This document shows positions 41,701 through 50,304 of a stretch of DNA of 64,000 nucleotides, in pieces. How positions within the stretch are numbered: position 1 is the stretch's first letter; the number at the start of each line of letters is the position of its first letter. Both the position numbers and the translations under genes were made by a program. The notes under the pieces were generated by a model. The model had not been told where the DNA came from. It did no database searches and saw only the letters and a list, made by a program, of their open reading frames with translations. The stretch comes from Phytophthora colocasiae (lineage: Eukaryota > Oomycota > Peronosporomycetes > Peronosporales > Peronosporaceae), in contig JAGKQI010000034.1 of NCBI GenBank assembly GCA_018806915.1, positions 1,240,001 through 1,304,000 of the forward strand, read 5' to 3'.

Positions 41701-42823
41701 CTAGACTCTTCTTGAGCTCGTCGACCACGTGGTTTGGGATGTCACTGGGGATTTCAGACTCAGGAACACGAATGCGTGGGCCCATACTAGCGCCAAGTGC
41801 ACGCGCGTGAGGAACGCGGCCGTTTGCACCGAGCGGACGGCGGAGGCGGGAAGCCGACACGCCGCTCATGGAGCGAGTCTCATCCAAGTCCATACGGGAA
41901 CGCGGCGCGCCCAAGTCAGCCATTCCTAGACCACCTGGACTCGGCCCAGCACCTGCAGTAGCACGATGTTGCTGCAGCATGGCGGCCGTCAAGCCACCTC
42001 CACCAGCGATGCCTACGTGCGGGCGTCCAGAGCTGCTGGCGACGCTGCCGTGGCCGGAATCGAGGCGGGAACGACCCAATCCCTGGTTGCTGGACATGGA
42101 GCCTGAGTCATCGTCGCCACGGATGAAAGCCTTAGGACGAGCAGACGAGCGAGAAGACATGGAGCCTGTGTCGTCGTCTCCTCGGATGAAAGCCTTAGGT
42201 CTAGCAGACGACCGGGAGGATATGGAGCCCGTGTCGTCGTCTCCTCGGATAAAAGCTTTAGGACGTGCCGACGCGCGTGACGACACGGAACCAGCGTCAT
42301 CATCGGCACGGATGAATGCCTTGGGTCTGGCGGACGCTCTTGAAGAAGCAGAACCAGCGTCATCATCCGGTCGGATAAAAGCTTTGGGTCTAGCTGAAGC
42401 TCTAGAAGAAGCAGAGCCTGCATCATCGTCTGCACGGATAAAAGCACGCGGCCGGGCCGACCCGTGCGAGCCCATAGAGCCCGTGTCGTCATCTCCGCGT
42501 ACAAATACCTTGGGACGTGCAGACCCGTGTGATCCCATTGAGCTGGTGTCGTCGTCGCCGCGGATGAAAGCGCGTGGACGTGCGGAACCGCGTGACGATG
42601 TGGAACCGGCGTCATCCTGTGCACCGACGTACGCGCGCGGACGGGCCGACGAATGGGACGAAATGGAGCCTGAAGTGGAGCCGGAGCGAGCCAATGACGG
42701 CGCAGTCGTCACAGACACATCAGCGCGCACTTGCGGCTTGTCGCCAATCTTGCGCAGGAGCTTGAGGTTGTTGTTGGTCTTCTCGATGATCGAGGACAGG
42801 TCCGAGTCCCAGGACGCGCTCAT
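32795..42823 (-). CDS. Giant repeat and coiled-coil protein (3342 aa), function unknown
   Basis: One uninterrupted reading frame of 10 kb. The N terminus (MSASWDSDLSSIIEKTNNNL) is short and helical. Residues 54-243 hold nine 21-residue repeats of the type ARPKAFIRGDDDTGSMSSR. Residues about 380-1700 are an almost continuous coiled coil rich in Glu, Lys, Leu and Gln. The rest is very acidic and Ser-rich, with seven repeats carrying SRFLKPLADEEEFGETSLQS and a shorter FGEDSIRSRDEE-like motif. The architecture suggests a cytoskeletal or centrosome/flagellar scaffold, but I recognise no family. The start is the only ATG before the repeats. No intron. A probable initiator lies at 43013-43019. Confidence 0.85.
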   Translation of the reverse strand: MSASWDSDLSSIIEKTNNNLKLLRKIGDKPQVRADVSVTTAPSLARSGSTSGSISSHSSARPRAYVGAQDDAGSTSSRGSARPRAFIRGDDDTSSMGSHGSARPKVFVRGDDDTGSMGSHGSARPRAFIRADDDAGSASSRASARPKAFIRPDDDAGSASSRASARPKAFIRADDDAGSVSSRASARPKAFIRGDDDTGSISSRSSARPKAFIRGDDDTGSMSSRSSARPKAFIRGDDDSGSMSSNQGLGRSRLDSGHGSVASSSGRPHVGIAGGGGLTAAMLQQHRATAGAGPSPGGLGMADLGAPRSRMDLDETRSMSGVSASRLRRPLGANGRVPHARALGASMGPRIRVPESEIPSDIPNHVVDELKKSLEMQIASRNGAVDKKVADLRTDVASLTTQTSSLSSQMSELRDAVLLSANSKTTGATPSVSDPKVIASVRANAAAIARLEEHSADLLGRKVSVDRELAELASRVKAGSSGSNKISTLEDNIEALVASKQKQEQGLFKLADRVQLMHRQMGNFVDMKAVENLLSIRLTREFREMEDRLSQNVLRMAEKMEQKVQNMEKQSYSQRQESLTALKNDLSDDIQRLQSSALRKSDLLSIQNAQTQSKEDLAQLSNALDRQEKKLHDAKLANSTLRDELADARAELNKALQSQSRSAAALMEEKLEAISSNNKDKSNKIDDQLSELAKKQKKLEEATKTLQETMTQVKAEAGQRLSRTSADREEENDKLRQRLARSVAELEALATTKAEVERRFASEEQQYQARLKELRTSLTETEKQKEAQRLELMQKLQEESKLMGVAQGKNSLLENLLAREKSENEEKNELVRKSKKEVAEVREQIHNLETEKEKKVRQLTSELQAKQTQVGLLTKTLKRIETASAKMLDLSKREAKTVRRVKATKEHELFIAQLKLKEMERVAQALQNGDEMKKQAALTAASTEERNELEKLLLESQLEKDELKQELEEMTEEFNAAKESQKVIMEDTITKLSSDYDDKISELKQQISDKEQAMRQLRDTLVEKSNLDALEDELAALKDEKNDMLEQIQRAQIEHERVTLKTETNLRLEHATEFAAMKSKFEDRISELESAKTDLESTKSTIVELEKQLEEQEALHQREVSSLTIEIKEARTKIDECTAQILDLEEAKARLEGEVSQMEANIGGASAEKEEELAAITSRMQSEVEKLRAELSEVSNTLEERQTQLKEAKQSDEASRQRLVEMAMAQEEMQSRYVSQIDSLTLKLNQERKSSRSREQDLEDSIDKLNADVKSLKAESSKELAAARSKLTDQMTELTTTLQASQHREQQLQSRLKRILEELVQAANASGENEVAEDAEMSDDEAITHHLDALYATHRRTAHELERLQAEYELTVKQAAADSATAQELDNQVKEHATQIKELEAVVEQLREELKEQYHKSAIIAKGSDEFSEEMMSLREEKRELERQIQEEEKDRAKREVSYQRKTEMKEREVEELRTENKTLTAAVAAVREKIRAVENVKYHDLGELQEKLKDLEQRTAALQPDENNVANMEMDFTATRHEIVTLTAEVQSLYQKLTACCGIMEWSELRASVFDEEEKLTRVRAENARELAKVQSVEQEVLTNAEFLNALLVAHGSTGGDENLLNDFRWMQKYASIAPEIVEKLRKVESRLRDAVLEYSGSTSLFPAGSKAPLSNVSETVAKPPTSQNSAVDGAAIAIALEKAKTDYFSETSDGGEDEKLDVDQPDVEQESLVGQEEGASHENVDMEGQDSIGTSSHDESGTIDDDVGVAEHVVVDEQDRSREAQDLAMSLEEKEELSDDEVKDSEQDRSDDEVEGLMSSVDRKIEEMAKIHSTGFSEDEDMDEVERLMLDRHSSKQVNPRIDNECDDSDEFTTSSVQRPETEDKSEAESDDVGENSADDLKHDFVEQAELGEADHYVDVNSGDELDPLDESSFDNAMLSALESRESRADQSDSESFVAVADSSFDDSMLSEKDENSVTEAEAETNVDTETERAAVDSKLDSSEGDALTGSEMSTNSDDERAVEKTNDDEAVEAQSTEVEALAVELPENAKPQSPLESDVLSDSEASPDRQVIEHQLDEAVEARSTGNKRSAVELPDNLELKKSLDYDASDSELDGAVEAVEAPSNETGHAAVKNFELDSSFEGDVLSDSEISSSRDDGRLVEIQQSEDEAIEVSRSKVDRAGAENVVLESSLDADVLSDSENSADRDVEEKQLGEDEAVDAQGTRPKGVPDKEEKNSTKPIQENHELETSSVRNTEQTSSLEESGRSLEGGETVAECDEGSELEESVASNALSRSADESSDALEESARSVDINALADRYEQGSVLEESTGSAMVYLADEDLLEVSVTSSKDFESKRYENDRELEQSASVGSGDEAEDIDALDDSKSDFKRVDHQDDDSIRSRDEELGTSGDELLEALLDLNEAPQQPPAVLSRVVKPIPDEEEFGETSLQSLNDDFGDSIGHHEGGEEDEFGEGSVRSHGKEELERPPATGNEVQLSHDEASLLRPTGLNRFLKPLADEEEFGETSLQSLNDDFDESLVQESRIGHEDEFGETSIHVSNALASSVDHGHTTHDVSSTELEESERNETIEKRGVLEQSTEDNAMEESSSSVEHREYFSDRMFASPAYEDPLALQSDNEASIDAVQPVQPLKLREEDDDDGSEEQLRAPERSVGSTLETGEYIEARDPTERDPVPAMALHIEDDESSEEEETMPVQAQTTISASLSRFGLGTTRLNLEEDDEMDEIERMLQDQSESTMQRRLQPSPIDRLSRSLVSDEFGGASSQSEEGEDSIHSREEERGEASSSGDDELEKLLDQTETPQRQSAGLSRFLKPLADDDEFGETSLQSLNDDFENDQNRVHEASMQSEEDEFGENSIRSREEEFGEGSVRSRDEGSDQELEKASTTARLSHKEALQQQPRLSRFLKPLGDEDEFGETSLQSLNNDFKGGSIRSHEASEGDEFGEDSIRSGDEEEIGEASSSGGDMLEALLDQKEASTGLSRLSQPQTDEGFREASLQLLNDDVEEGSNRPLETSLQSKGDEFEEISIRSRGQEKHIEALTSEEPRHGKKEASQQKFTGLSRFLKPLPDDEFGEISLQSLNDDFDSLAGQHEASGGDEFGEDSTHSRDEETFEKALATGNEPQQGHNQTLQQRPTGLSRFLKPLADEEEFGETSLQSLNDDFNKSLIQGGHIDREDGFSIQSRREEFSEASGGKQPSELSEALSRLRDGNDFATRSHNEDDSVLSKSHGDDEFGEATGSYDEDDFGEISIPLQEDAVVAPPAPSRLPIRLNDSPNSRTVFQQQLMHSPTRVNRTTDSASEGEGDYMEDSFDLDESMEEEEDNEQHI
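33270..35530 (-). repeat. Acidic C-terminal repeats of the giant protein
   Basis: Seven copies of a block centred on FGETSLQSLNDDF, spaced unevenly and separated by variable Ser/Glu-rich sequence. Six are well conserved. The copy near 33770 is degenerate (REASLQLLNDD). They encode matching DNA repeats, so expansion by recombination is likely. Confidence 0.9.
42095..42664 (-). repeat. Nine 63-bp tandem repeats at the N terminus of the giant protein
   Basis: ARPR/ARPK recurs exactly every 21 residues (residues 60, 81, 102, 123, 144, 165, 186, 207, 228), each followed by [AKV]FIR and a DDD triplet. The unit is basic then acidic. Copy number could vary between isolates. Confidence 0.93.
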
Positions 42824-43896
42824 GGGGGAAGCGGACGGCTAAAAGGCGAATGAACGCGCGGCGGTTGGGGGAAAGGAGAGAGGAAACGGCCGGAGCCTGT
42901 TCGGATACACGTGGGGGTCCACACACGCACTGGTTCCGATTCCTGCCGGGCGGCGGCGCGTCCAGTTGTGTTTGTCTTTGCCTGCACGACTGACGCTGCA
43001 GCTGAGACCCTCGAAATGACCGGTTAGTGTTCAGGCTGCACCCTCCTCTGCCGAAGGTATAGTGAAAGCAAGATAAAAGGACGTAGCAGACACGCGTAGC
43101 TAATTGGTTGAAATGTACATGGTTATTCGCGCGAAATGCAAGAATGTGTGCGAAAGGACGGTGAAAATGAATACAGTTCATGGGAAAGGGATTATGTGCG
43201 TTTGTTAAGCATGCACAATAGGGTTAACAATTGATAACCTGTTATTTTTATATTTCTATGTGACAGAGAGGAGGCAATCTATTCTTACAGGGTACGCTGC
43301 AGTGCAGGTTCAACGTCCGCTCGTCACTTGACTGTGGCAATGGTATTGCAGTGCAATGTGCAGGGTATGCATTACTGGAAATTTGCCGGTGTGAACCCCC
43401 CCAATGGCACAAAGCTGCAATGAACTTGTGTCAATGCATGCAAGTCCTAATTGAACAAGTGGCAACACTCCGAAGTGTTGTCCGTTTAACGCTTGCGAAC
43501 GCATGACGGAATGATGGATGGTGGCACTACTAGCTCTTCATTTCAAACTGGACTTGTGCATCTTGCTTGCTCGCCGTCATCTTCAAGCGAAGAATCCTAC
43601 CGCGCTGTCCATTGCGGCATGTACGCTGTAAATGCACCAGCAACACTAGCTGTCCATTGTTTGTGCCAAACCCGCGACAACTCCAAGCTGGCGTTGCCTC
43701 GATTGATTTTTTTTTCAGCATCGCGACACTGCAGTGCTCGCTCTGTCGAGACTCGAGTTGATCGCAGTACGTCAACGACTTCTTAGCGGCTTCCTGAAGC
43801 TTTGCGAGCACTCGGCGTCATCGTATCGTGCACTCGAGCAACAACTTACAATAATTCATGGTACTTTTTCTATAGCCCCCTTGATATTTAAGCACA
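42824..43896. other. Intergenic region between the giant protein and the CENP-B-HTH gene
   Basis: About 1.07 kb without a recognisable gene. It contains the candidate initiator for the giant gene (43013-43019, minus strand) and presumably the promoter of the HTH gene. The stretch 43180-43260 is AT-rich. No RNA gene was found. Confidence 0.5.
43013..43019 (-). promoter_or_regulatory. Oomycete-type initiator upstream of the giant protein gene
   Basis: On the minus strand TCATTTC matches the TCAYTYY consensus, about 190 bases before the start codon. The motif is short, so support is modest. Confidence 0.4.
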
Positions 43897-44655
43897 ATGA
43901 GCACCAAGGGGAAATGGCTCACCATCGAGCAGAAGTGCGACGTTATCGCCCAGCACCGGCGTGAGCCCGCCGCCAGCTACACGCAGCTCGCGCAGTGGGC
44001 CAAGACGCGCTTCGAGCTGTCGGTGCCGCCGTCGCGCCAGACTGTTCGCAATATCGTCAAAGCGGCCGATGACATTGAGGCCAGACGCGAACGGGGGAAT
44101 TTGTCCGGTAAGGGCCGTAGTCCGTGCGTGCGCTCGCAGGAGCTCGAGGACCAGCTGAAACAGTACGCGCAGGACTGTGAGGCGCGTGACGTGCGTCTCA
44201 CACGACGGCTATTGAACAACCGAGCCAGGGAGATCCTGGACGGAATGGAGAGTGCGCCGACTCTGAATCTGTCGGTGGGTTGGCTCACGCGGTTCATGAA
44301 GCGCCATGGATTGCGCTTTCAGAAGGAACGAGAGGGTCCAACGGAGTTTGAAGCTGTTGGTGAGCACAGTGTATTGACGGCCCCAGTGGACGTGCAGGTA
44401 GAGCAACAGGTACCAGTCGCCGTCAGAGCTCAGACGGTCACAGATGAAGAAAGCGCTCGTGTGAACGAACTGCGGCAGAAATGGACTGTGAGGCTACGCG
44501 AGATTGAGAAAGAGGCTAGGGAGATCAGGAAGTATCTACGCAGACTCGAGCAGCAGGAGGCCAGTGACATCAGGACGTATCTGGGTAGACTCGACGCCGT
44601 CTCAGCTGTTGAGCAGCAGGGCAATGAGCTTGTACCTCGCGACGGTGACGTGTAG
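43897..44655 (+). CDS. CENP-B/Tc5-type HTH DNA-binding protein, possibly transposase-derived (252 aa)
   Basis: The N terminus KGKWLTIEQKCDVIAQHR begins a psq/CENP-B-N-like helix-turn-helix. A second CENPB-type HTH follows (SGKGRSPCVRSQELEDQL to LNLSVGWLTRFMKRHGL), the double DNA-binding unit of pogo/Tigger transposases. No DDE catalytic domain follows. The C-terminal third is instead a charged helical segment (RLREIEKEAREIRKYLRRL) that could dimerise. The reading frame is intact and no flanking inverted repeats were seen, so it may be a domesticated regulator. Alternatively it is a leftover of a mobile element. The start is the first ATG. Confidence 0.75.
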   Translation: MSTKGKWLTIEQKCDVIAQHRREPAASYTQLAQWAKTRFELSVPPSRQTVRNIVKAADDIEARRERGNLSGKGRSPCVRSQELEDQLKQYAQDCEARDVRLTRRLLNNRAREILDGMESAPTLNLSVGWLTRFMKRHGLRFQKEREGPTEFEAVGEHSVLTAPVDVQVEQQVPVAVRAQTVTDEESARVNELRQKWTVRLREIEKEAREIRKYLRRLEQQEASDIRTYLGRLDAVSAVEQQGNELVPRDGDV

Positions 44656-44709
44656 GTGCCTTAATTCTTGTTTATCAGTTTGTCTTTCTTGCGTTTATCT
44701 GAGCGTTTG

Positions 44710-45589
44710 CTAGATTTGAGAGGTCCCCAGAGTCAGTTGCAGTCCTCCACTGCACGATCGATATCGCTGGAAGTGCTGTTGGACGCGCTGTGTATGTTGA
44801 GGCGTCGCCATAACGTAGTACGATGTCAATAGGACGCGTTCTTGACCCTTTTCGAGAAAATACCCAACCTGCGCAACAGAGATTTCAATCAACTGGTGTG
44901 AATCAATCGACCAAAGAAACTACAGGAGCTCACCTCGACCATAGGAGCAGCTTCATTGCACTCGCTCAGAGCCACGGGGTAGTCTAAAACGCGTGCCAAT
45001 TCATGCTCGTGCACCAGTTCAGACACACCACCGTCCGTCACAGGCAATTGTGTGCATCTACTTTCGAGACAGCTAGTCGAAGGACTTGTTCTGCTACTAC
45101 AAAGTCATTATGTAATGTATTGCCCAGCACCAGGTCTCCCGTTAGCCCGTACTCCGCTGGCGTTCCCAGTCTGATGCTGACTGAATACAGCGCGATACCG
45201 GTCAAAGACTGCAATCCACTGGCGAAAACTACGTCGTACGCGAAGCTCTGACGCCATGTCGGGGGCAGATTGGACAGTAACACACACGCCTTGAGGCCGC
45301 AGAGCAGGAACAAAACTTCTCCGAAGAAACACATCGACTCGGGCTGCAAGCCGAACTGATTCACGTACATTTGCAACTCGTCCGTCGGTCGAGTCGCCCA
45401 CCACTGAAGCTCTAGATCGCGGAACCGTTGACAGACCTTGAGTTTTGCGCACATTTGACGATGTCCAGCTCCCCAGTGGCTTCTTTGGCACGCTTTCGAG
45501 CAGTACGCAGTCCATTTACATTGAGAACACCGCGACAGAGTCTTGTCCGCAGCATGACACGTGCTACAGTTACTTGTACGCAGCTTCAT
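44710..45589 (-). CDS. MYND zinc-finger protein, probably three exons (about 260 aa)
   Basis: The N terminus carries a MYND finger: CSTCHAADKTLSRCSQC, then YCSKACQRSHW, GHRQMC. MYND domains bind proline-rich partners. The rest is hydrophobic and unrecognised. Exon 1 (45062-45589) would end before GTAGAT. A 56-base intron (45006-45061) with a weak GAG acceptor leads to exon 2 (44934-45005, HELARVLDYPVALSECN). A 41-base intron (44893-44933, GTGAGC to ACCAG) leads to exon 3 (44710-44892). Read without splicing the protein stops at 45038 after 183 residues, and that shorter product is the alternative. The MYND part is certain; the splice model is less so. Confidence 0.65.
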
Positions 45590-45761
45590 TGCGGCCCAAT
45601 CATCACTGGAGTCAAACTAAATACGCTTTTACAAAATAGCAGGGACCGAATGGCAATCGATCATCCACGGTCAGAATGATGCAAAGTTTGATGTGAATTA
45701 TGCACGCCTGCACTTGCCACTGCTCCTAACTAAGTAGGTAATAGATCGACCTGCTGCTGAT

Positions 45762-48700
45762 CTAATAGTACGTGTTTACCTCAAGCCAGCCAGGATAACG
45801 GATCATTTGGCCCGTGTCCTTGCGGATGACACTGCGTGAGGTGGAGCGCATGAGGAACTTGCGGCCTTCGTCCAGCATGAACAGGAAGAGCGAGAACGGC
45901 AGTGCTGGGAACCAGTGTACTAAACGGATGCTTTCCGTGTCCAGCACCGTGTGCGTGAAACCTGCGTATGTGATCACGGCGCTCAGCATGAATTCAAACA
46001 TGAGCCCAAAGTTGAGCACGCTGTTGAACATTCCCTGGGACACGATCGACAAGTAGCGGGTCTTGCAGATCATCACGTTGGCCCACTGCATCTCCACCAC
46101 AGCGACAAAGTACGCGGTCTGGGCGATGGACAGCGCGCTATACTGCATCATGCGAGACATGATGTTCACGTACGCCTTGTTGTTTTCACGGAGAGTGAAG
46201 CCCGCGGCGTATTTAAGCAGACACTGCTGTCCTGAGCAAGGCTTCTTCCCGGCGGAGTCAAGAATCATCTCGAAACTCTTCCCCACCTTGTACGACTTGG
46301 AATCCGACAACTTGAACGTAGCAGTTGCATCTACTGTTCCATTGATATCAACTGCAGGCACGTTGGCATCACCAAAGGCGTCACGAGCTCCTCCCAGTGC
46401 AGAAACATCTCCTCCAAGTTTACTGGAGTCAGTGATTGCCCAGACAGCCATAGGCTGGAAGCTGCTAAAGATCTCCAGCGAAATGCTGCTCACAAGTCCT
46501 GGCGGACCGGTCTTCGTTGTCTCGTACTTAAACCACTCCTTGTCGAAAAACGATGAGCGGCGGGACGCCATCGGATAGTACGGCCGGTAGCCTAAATCGA
46601 ACGCCGCCTTCATCGACTGGAAGGAAACTACAGGTGTCTTAGTGTAGTCTACGTACGTAGTAGGATCTGTGCGCTTATAACCCGTTGGTTTATCCGAATC
46701 GGTATCAAGGTTCTGCAGAGGGAACTGGCAGTCAATTACCTTGCCACCTCCGGTAGCATCGTAAAATATGTGCGTGTCAAAAATGTCTCCACCGGTTGGA
46801 ATTACGTCGTCATATTCTTCCTGGCAGTGAGGAGTACCCGTCCCATTGTTTGTAGTCACTCCAAAAGGAATTAGTTTCCCACCCGCCTTGTATTTGCCAC
46901 CAGCAGTGCAATATCGGCCCCCTTCCGTCTGACACCACAGTACCTGCTTACCGAAGCGGTCGTAGAAGCCGAGGTTTGGCAGGACTCTTGGTGCGTAGCC
47001 ATAGTCATTCATTACGGCCAGGAACGTGAACATGCCTGCTCCAGCCTCAATGATACCAACCAGCGCATAGGCGAAGAATACTAACTTCTTGGTCACGAGG
47101 TGCTCCAGTTCGGCGTTTCGTGGAGCTCGCAGCATGATGTCGTTTTCAGCAGTTTCATACGCCATAGCAATCGAAGGGATCATATCCGTACCCAGACAAA
47201 TGAGAAGCATCAGAACAGTAGTAAGCGGGAGCGGCAGGCGAACCGTAGCATACAGCAAGAACGGCACCAACTCGGGGATGTTAGCGGCCAGAGCATACGC
47301 AATGGATTTCTTCAGGTTGTCGAAGATGATGCGACCTTCTTCAACGCCACACACGATCGAAGCGAAGTTGTCATCTAGCAGAATCATGTCGGCAGCTTCT
47401 TTCGACACAGCAGAGCCCATAATACCCATCGCAATACCGATGTCTGCCTTCTTCAAAGCTGGAGAGTCATTTACGCCATCACCCGTCACTGCGACGATTT
47501 CCTTACGTCGCTGGCAGTTCTCCACGATGATCAGCTTCTGCTGGGGAGATGTTCGTGCAAACACAATTTGTCTGTGGTCCAGGATTCGATCCCACTCCTC
47601 AACCGGTGTGTCCAAGCTAATCGTCCAGCCCGGGACAACGATGGCTGGGGCGGTCTTCGGGTCGATCCAACCATTATCGCCCTCTTTAAACCCACGCTCA
47701 GTGTTTTCTTCTTCGATATCTTCGCAAGTAGGCCCCCACAGAATTCCAACCTTGTGCGCAATAGCCTTAGCAGTGATAGGATGATCACCGGTGACCATAA
47801 TGACGCGAATACCGGCAGTCTTGCATTTCGCCACAGCAATCGGCACTTCAGGACGCGGAGGATCAATCAGCGCCATCAAGCCAATGAAGCACAACGGTTC
47901 CTCCACCTTCGAGTCCGGTTTGGGCGTTGCCTCGTAGTCGACATCCTTCTCGCCAAGTGGGAAGTTTGGGTTATCAGTACTGAACTCGTAGTCTGCAGGG
48001 TAAATGGCCGGATCCAGAATCTTTTGAGCGAACCCAAGCACACGCATGCCCTTCTTCGACAGGGCGAGCTGAGCAGCTTCTACTTCAGCTAGTCGTTCGG
48101 GAGTCATCGGAACCTCTTCGCCTTCAATGAGAACAGATCCACAGCGAGCTGTTATTCGCTCGGGGGCGCCTTTCATCACCATCAAGATCGGTTTGCTGTC
48201 GTCGTTCTCCTGCTTGTGTAGAGACAACTGGTACTTGTTCTTGGAGTTGAAAGGGACTTCCTTGATTTTATCGTTTTGTTCGCGGAATTCAATGATGTCC
48301 TTCTTGTCGTGGCAGAACTTAATCATGGCAGACTCGGAGGCATCACCAATGGTATCCCAAGCCACCTTCTCCATAGTCGCTCCATTGCCCATTGACACCG
48401 TCTCCTTGAACGGTTTGCGCTTTCCGCGAGCAGCCAAACCGTCCGGTCCGACAGCCTTCTCGTACTTCGAATCTTCGTCAAAGACAGCGTTGTTGCACAG
48501 AGTAGCACACCTCTGCAGTGCCTTGAACGAAGGTGAATTGAGCTCGTAGTTTCCGATCGGGGTGATCGAACACTCAGCGTCGAAGATCTTATTATCGTAC
48601 ACCACGTGAGCAACCGTCATAACGTTCTGAGTGAGTGTGCCTGTTTTGTCGGAGCAAATGCAGCTCGTGGAACCCAGCGTCTCCACACCTTCCAGGTTCT

Positions 48701-49863
48701 TCACTAAGACGGATTTGTGCGCCATGCGGTTTGCCGCTAGACTTAAACAGACCGTCACTGTTGCCAGCAGTCCTTCCGGTACATTTGCAACGATAATACC
48801 GATCATGAACACCACGTTGGTGATGATATCCGTCTTGAGGAAGACGCCAATGATGAAAAAGATCACACCAATAACCACTGCCACCACCGCAATGATATGG
48901 ACGAAGTGGTTAATTTCACGAGCAATCGGCGTCATGCTTTGTCCGGTCGTCGTTGCTAGCTTCGCGATACGTCCCATGACCGTCTTGTCACCCACACGAA
49001 CAACTACACCCTTGCCGGAGCCCTGTGGGATGAAGGTACCGAAAAAGCACAGGTTCTTTGTCTCGAGTGGGTTCTCGTCCGTGCAATCAGGAATACGCTT
49101 CAGTGGCTCCGGCTCACCAGTGAGACACGAGTTGTCCACCGTCAAGTCATCAGAGCATTCCAGCACACGAATATCTGCGGGCACTTTGTCACCGCCCTTG
49201 AGCAGAATTATATCTCCTCGGACGAGTTGTGAAGCCTCAATCTTCTGCGATTTACCTTCTCGGATCACCGTCGTTACCGTTGGCATCATTTGCTTGAACG
49301 ACTCCATGAGGTTCGACGACTTTGCGTTCTGGAAATATGAAAATGTGCCAGTGATGACCACGACCAGAAACAGCACGATACCAAGGTATAGGTTGTTTTG
49401 GTCTCCTTGCAGCCCGTAAATGATAAGACACAGAGCACCGCCAACCCACAGCAGTAGACTAAATAAGCCCGTGAGCTCGCGAATGTACTTGATGATCTCC
49501 GGCGTCTGCTTTGGTGGGGTTAACCGGTTCAGTCCTTCAGATTCTAGTCGCCCCTGAACGTCATGTTGGGTCATACCCTGCATTTTAAAGAAGAGTTAGC
49601 AAGAGCTCTGCAAGTCAACCCATAGAGAGAGATAGGTGAACACTCACGTTGACTGGGTCTGAGCCGAGCTCCGCGAAGATTTCCGCTGGGCTCTGCTTAT
49701 GCTCTTCCATCACGAGCTCGCGCTTGGCGTCGTCGGAATCGTCCTTCCCCTTCGCTGATCGGTTTTTCCTCCCCTGTTGCCGCAGACGCATCTCGGTCGT
49801 CACCGCGACGATGTCAGCGGATGACAACCGAGGATGCGAGTCTCGGCTTGTAGATCCCGGCAT
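45762..49863 (-). CDS. Na+/K+-ATPase-type P2C ATPase alpha subunit, two exons, 1343 aa
   Basis: A P-type cation pump of the plasma membrane. Exon 1 (49648-49863) encodes a charged N terminus. A 70-base intron (49578-49647, GTGAGT to TGCAG) leads to exon 2 (45762-49577). Hallmarks: TGEPEPL, phosphorylation site CSDKTGTLTQN, VMKGAPERI nucleotide-binding lysine, TGDGVNDSPALKKADIG, and NVPEGLLATVTVCL in M4. The protein ends in Tyr-Tyr (PGWLEVNTYY), a hallmark of Na+/K+-ATPase alpha. Unlike the animal enzyme of about 1020 residues, the extracellular loop between M7 and M8 is about 290 residues long with six cysteines. No beta-subunit gene is seen nearby. Confidence 0.93.
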
Positions 49864-50304
49864 AATAAAGCTTGGGTCTGCTCACTAACGTATCCAGCCA
49901 GAGTATTTTCCCTCTACCTAAAGTGCAAGGGCTCGAGGGTCGCTCACCTTGGATCTCCTTTGGCGAACTGTGAGCTTCTCGATGGCTGCTTCCCAAAGCG
50001 ACGGTAGTTTCAGCTCCACGGACGGCTTCGGCTTTTGCGACCTTTCCAGCATCCGTTGTCCTGTGTAAAGCGAAACCACCTCACTGTAAGCCCTCATGAT
50101 TCACGAAGCAGTGCAGCAGAAGCACAAATAGGACAGATAGGAATGGATTCCTATCTGTCCTATTTGTGCTTGAGGGATTCCTGAATCCCTTGAAGTCGCC
50201 CCAATGACACACCGAAAACGCTGCTGGGTAGTAGGCAGCTGAATACTCACGATTCAGAAACAGTCAAAGGCTCAAGGACCTACCTGCTATTCATATCAGT
50301 CCAT
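49864..50304. other. Upstream region of the Na+/K+-ATPase gene, with a short open exon and a hairpin
   Basis: The minus strand holds a 35-codon open segment (49948-50052, MLERSQKPKPSVELKLPSLW) ending at a good donor (GTGAGC). It could be a 5' leader exon or a small upstream ORF, but I could not splice it in frame to the ATPase start. A perfect 50-base hairpin lies at 50121-50170 and a smaller one just after. No other gene. Confidence 0.45.
50121..50170. repeat. Perfect 24-bp inverted repeat with a 2-base loop
   Basis: The arm AGCACAAATAGGACAGATAG plus GAAT is followed by GG and its exact reverse complement. A second short palindrome, AGGGATTC CT GAATCCCT, follows at 50173-50190. It lies between the divergent-side flanks of the ATPase and ALG11 genes. 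Confidence 0.95.

Noticed and set aside
49948..50052. First coding exon of the Na+/K+-ATPase gene
   Set aside because: No acceptor joins it in frame to the start at 49863, and the known N terminus is already complete there.
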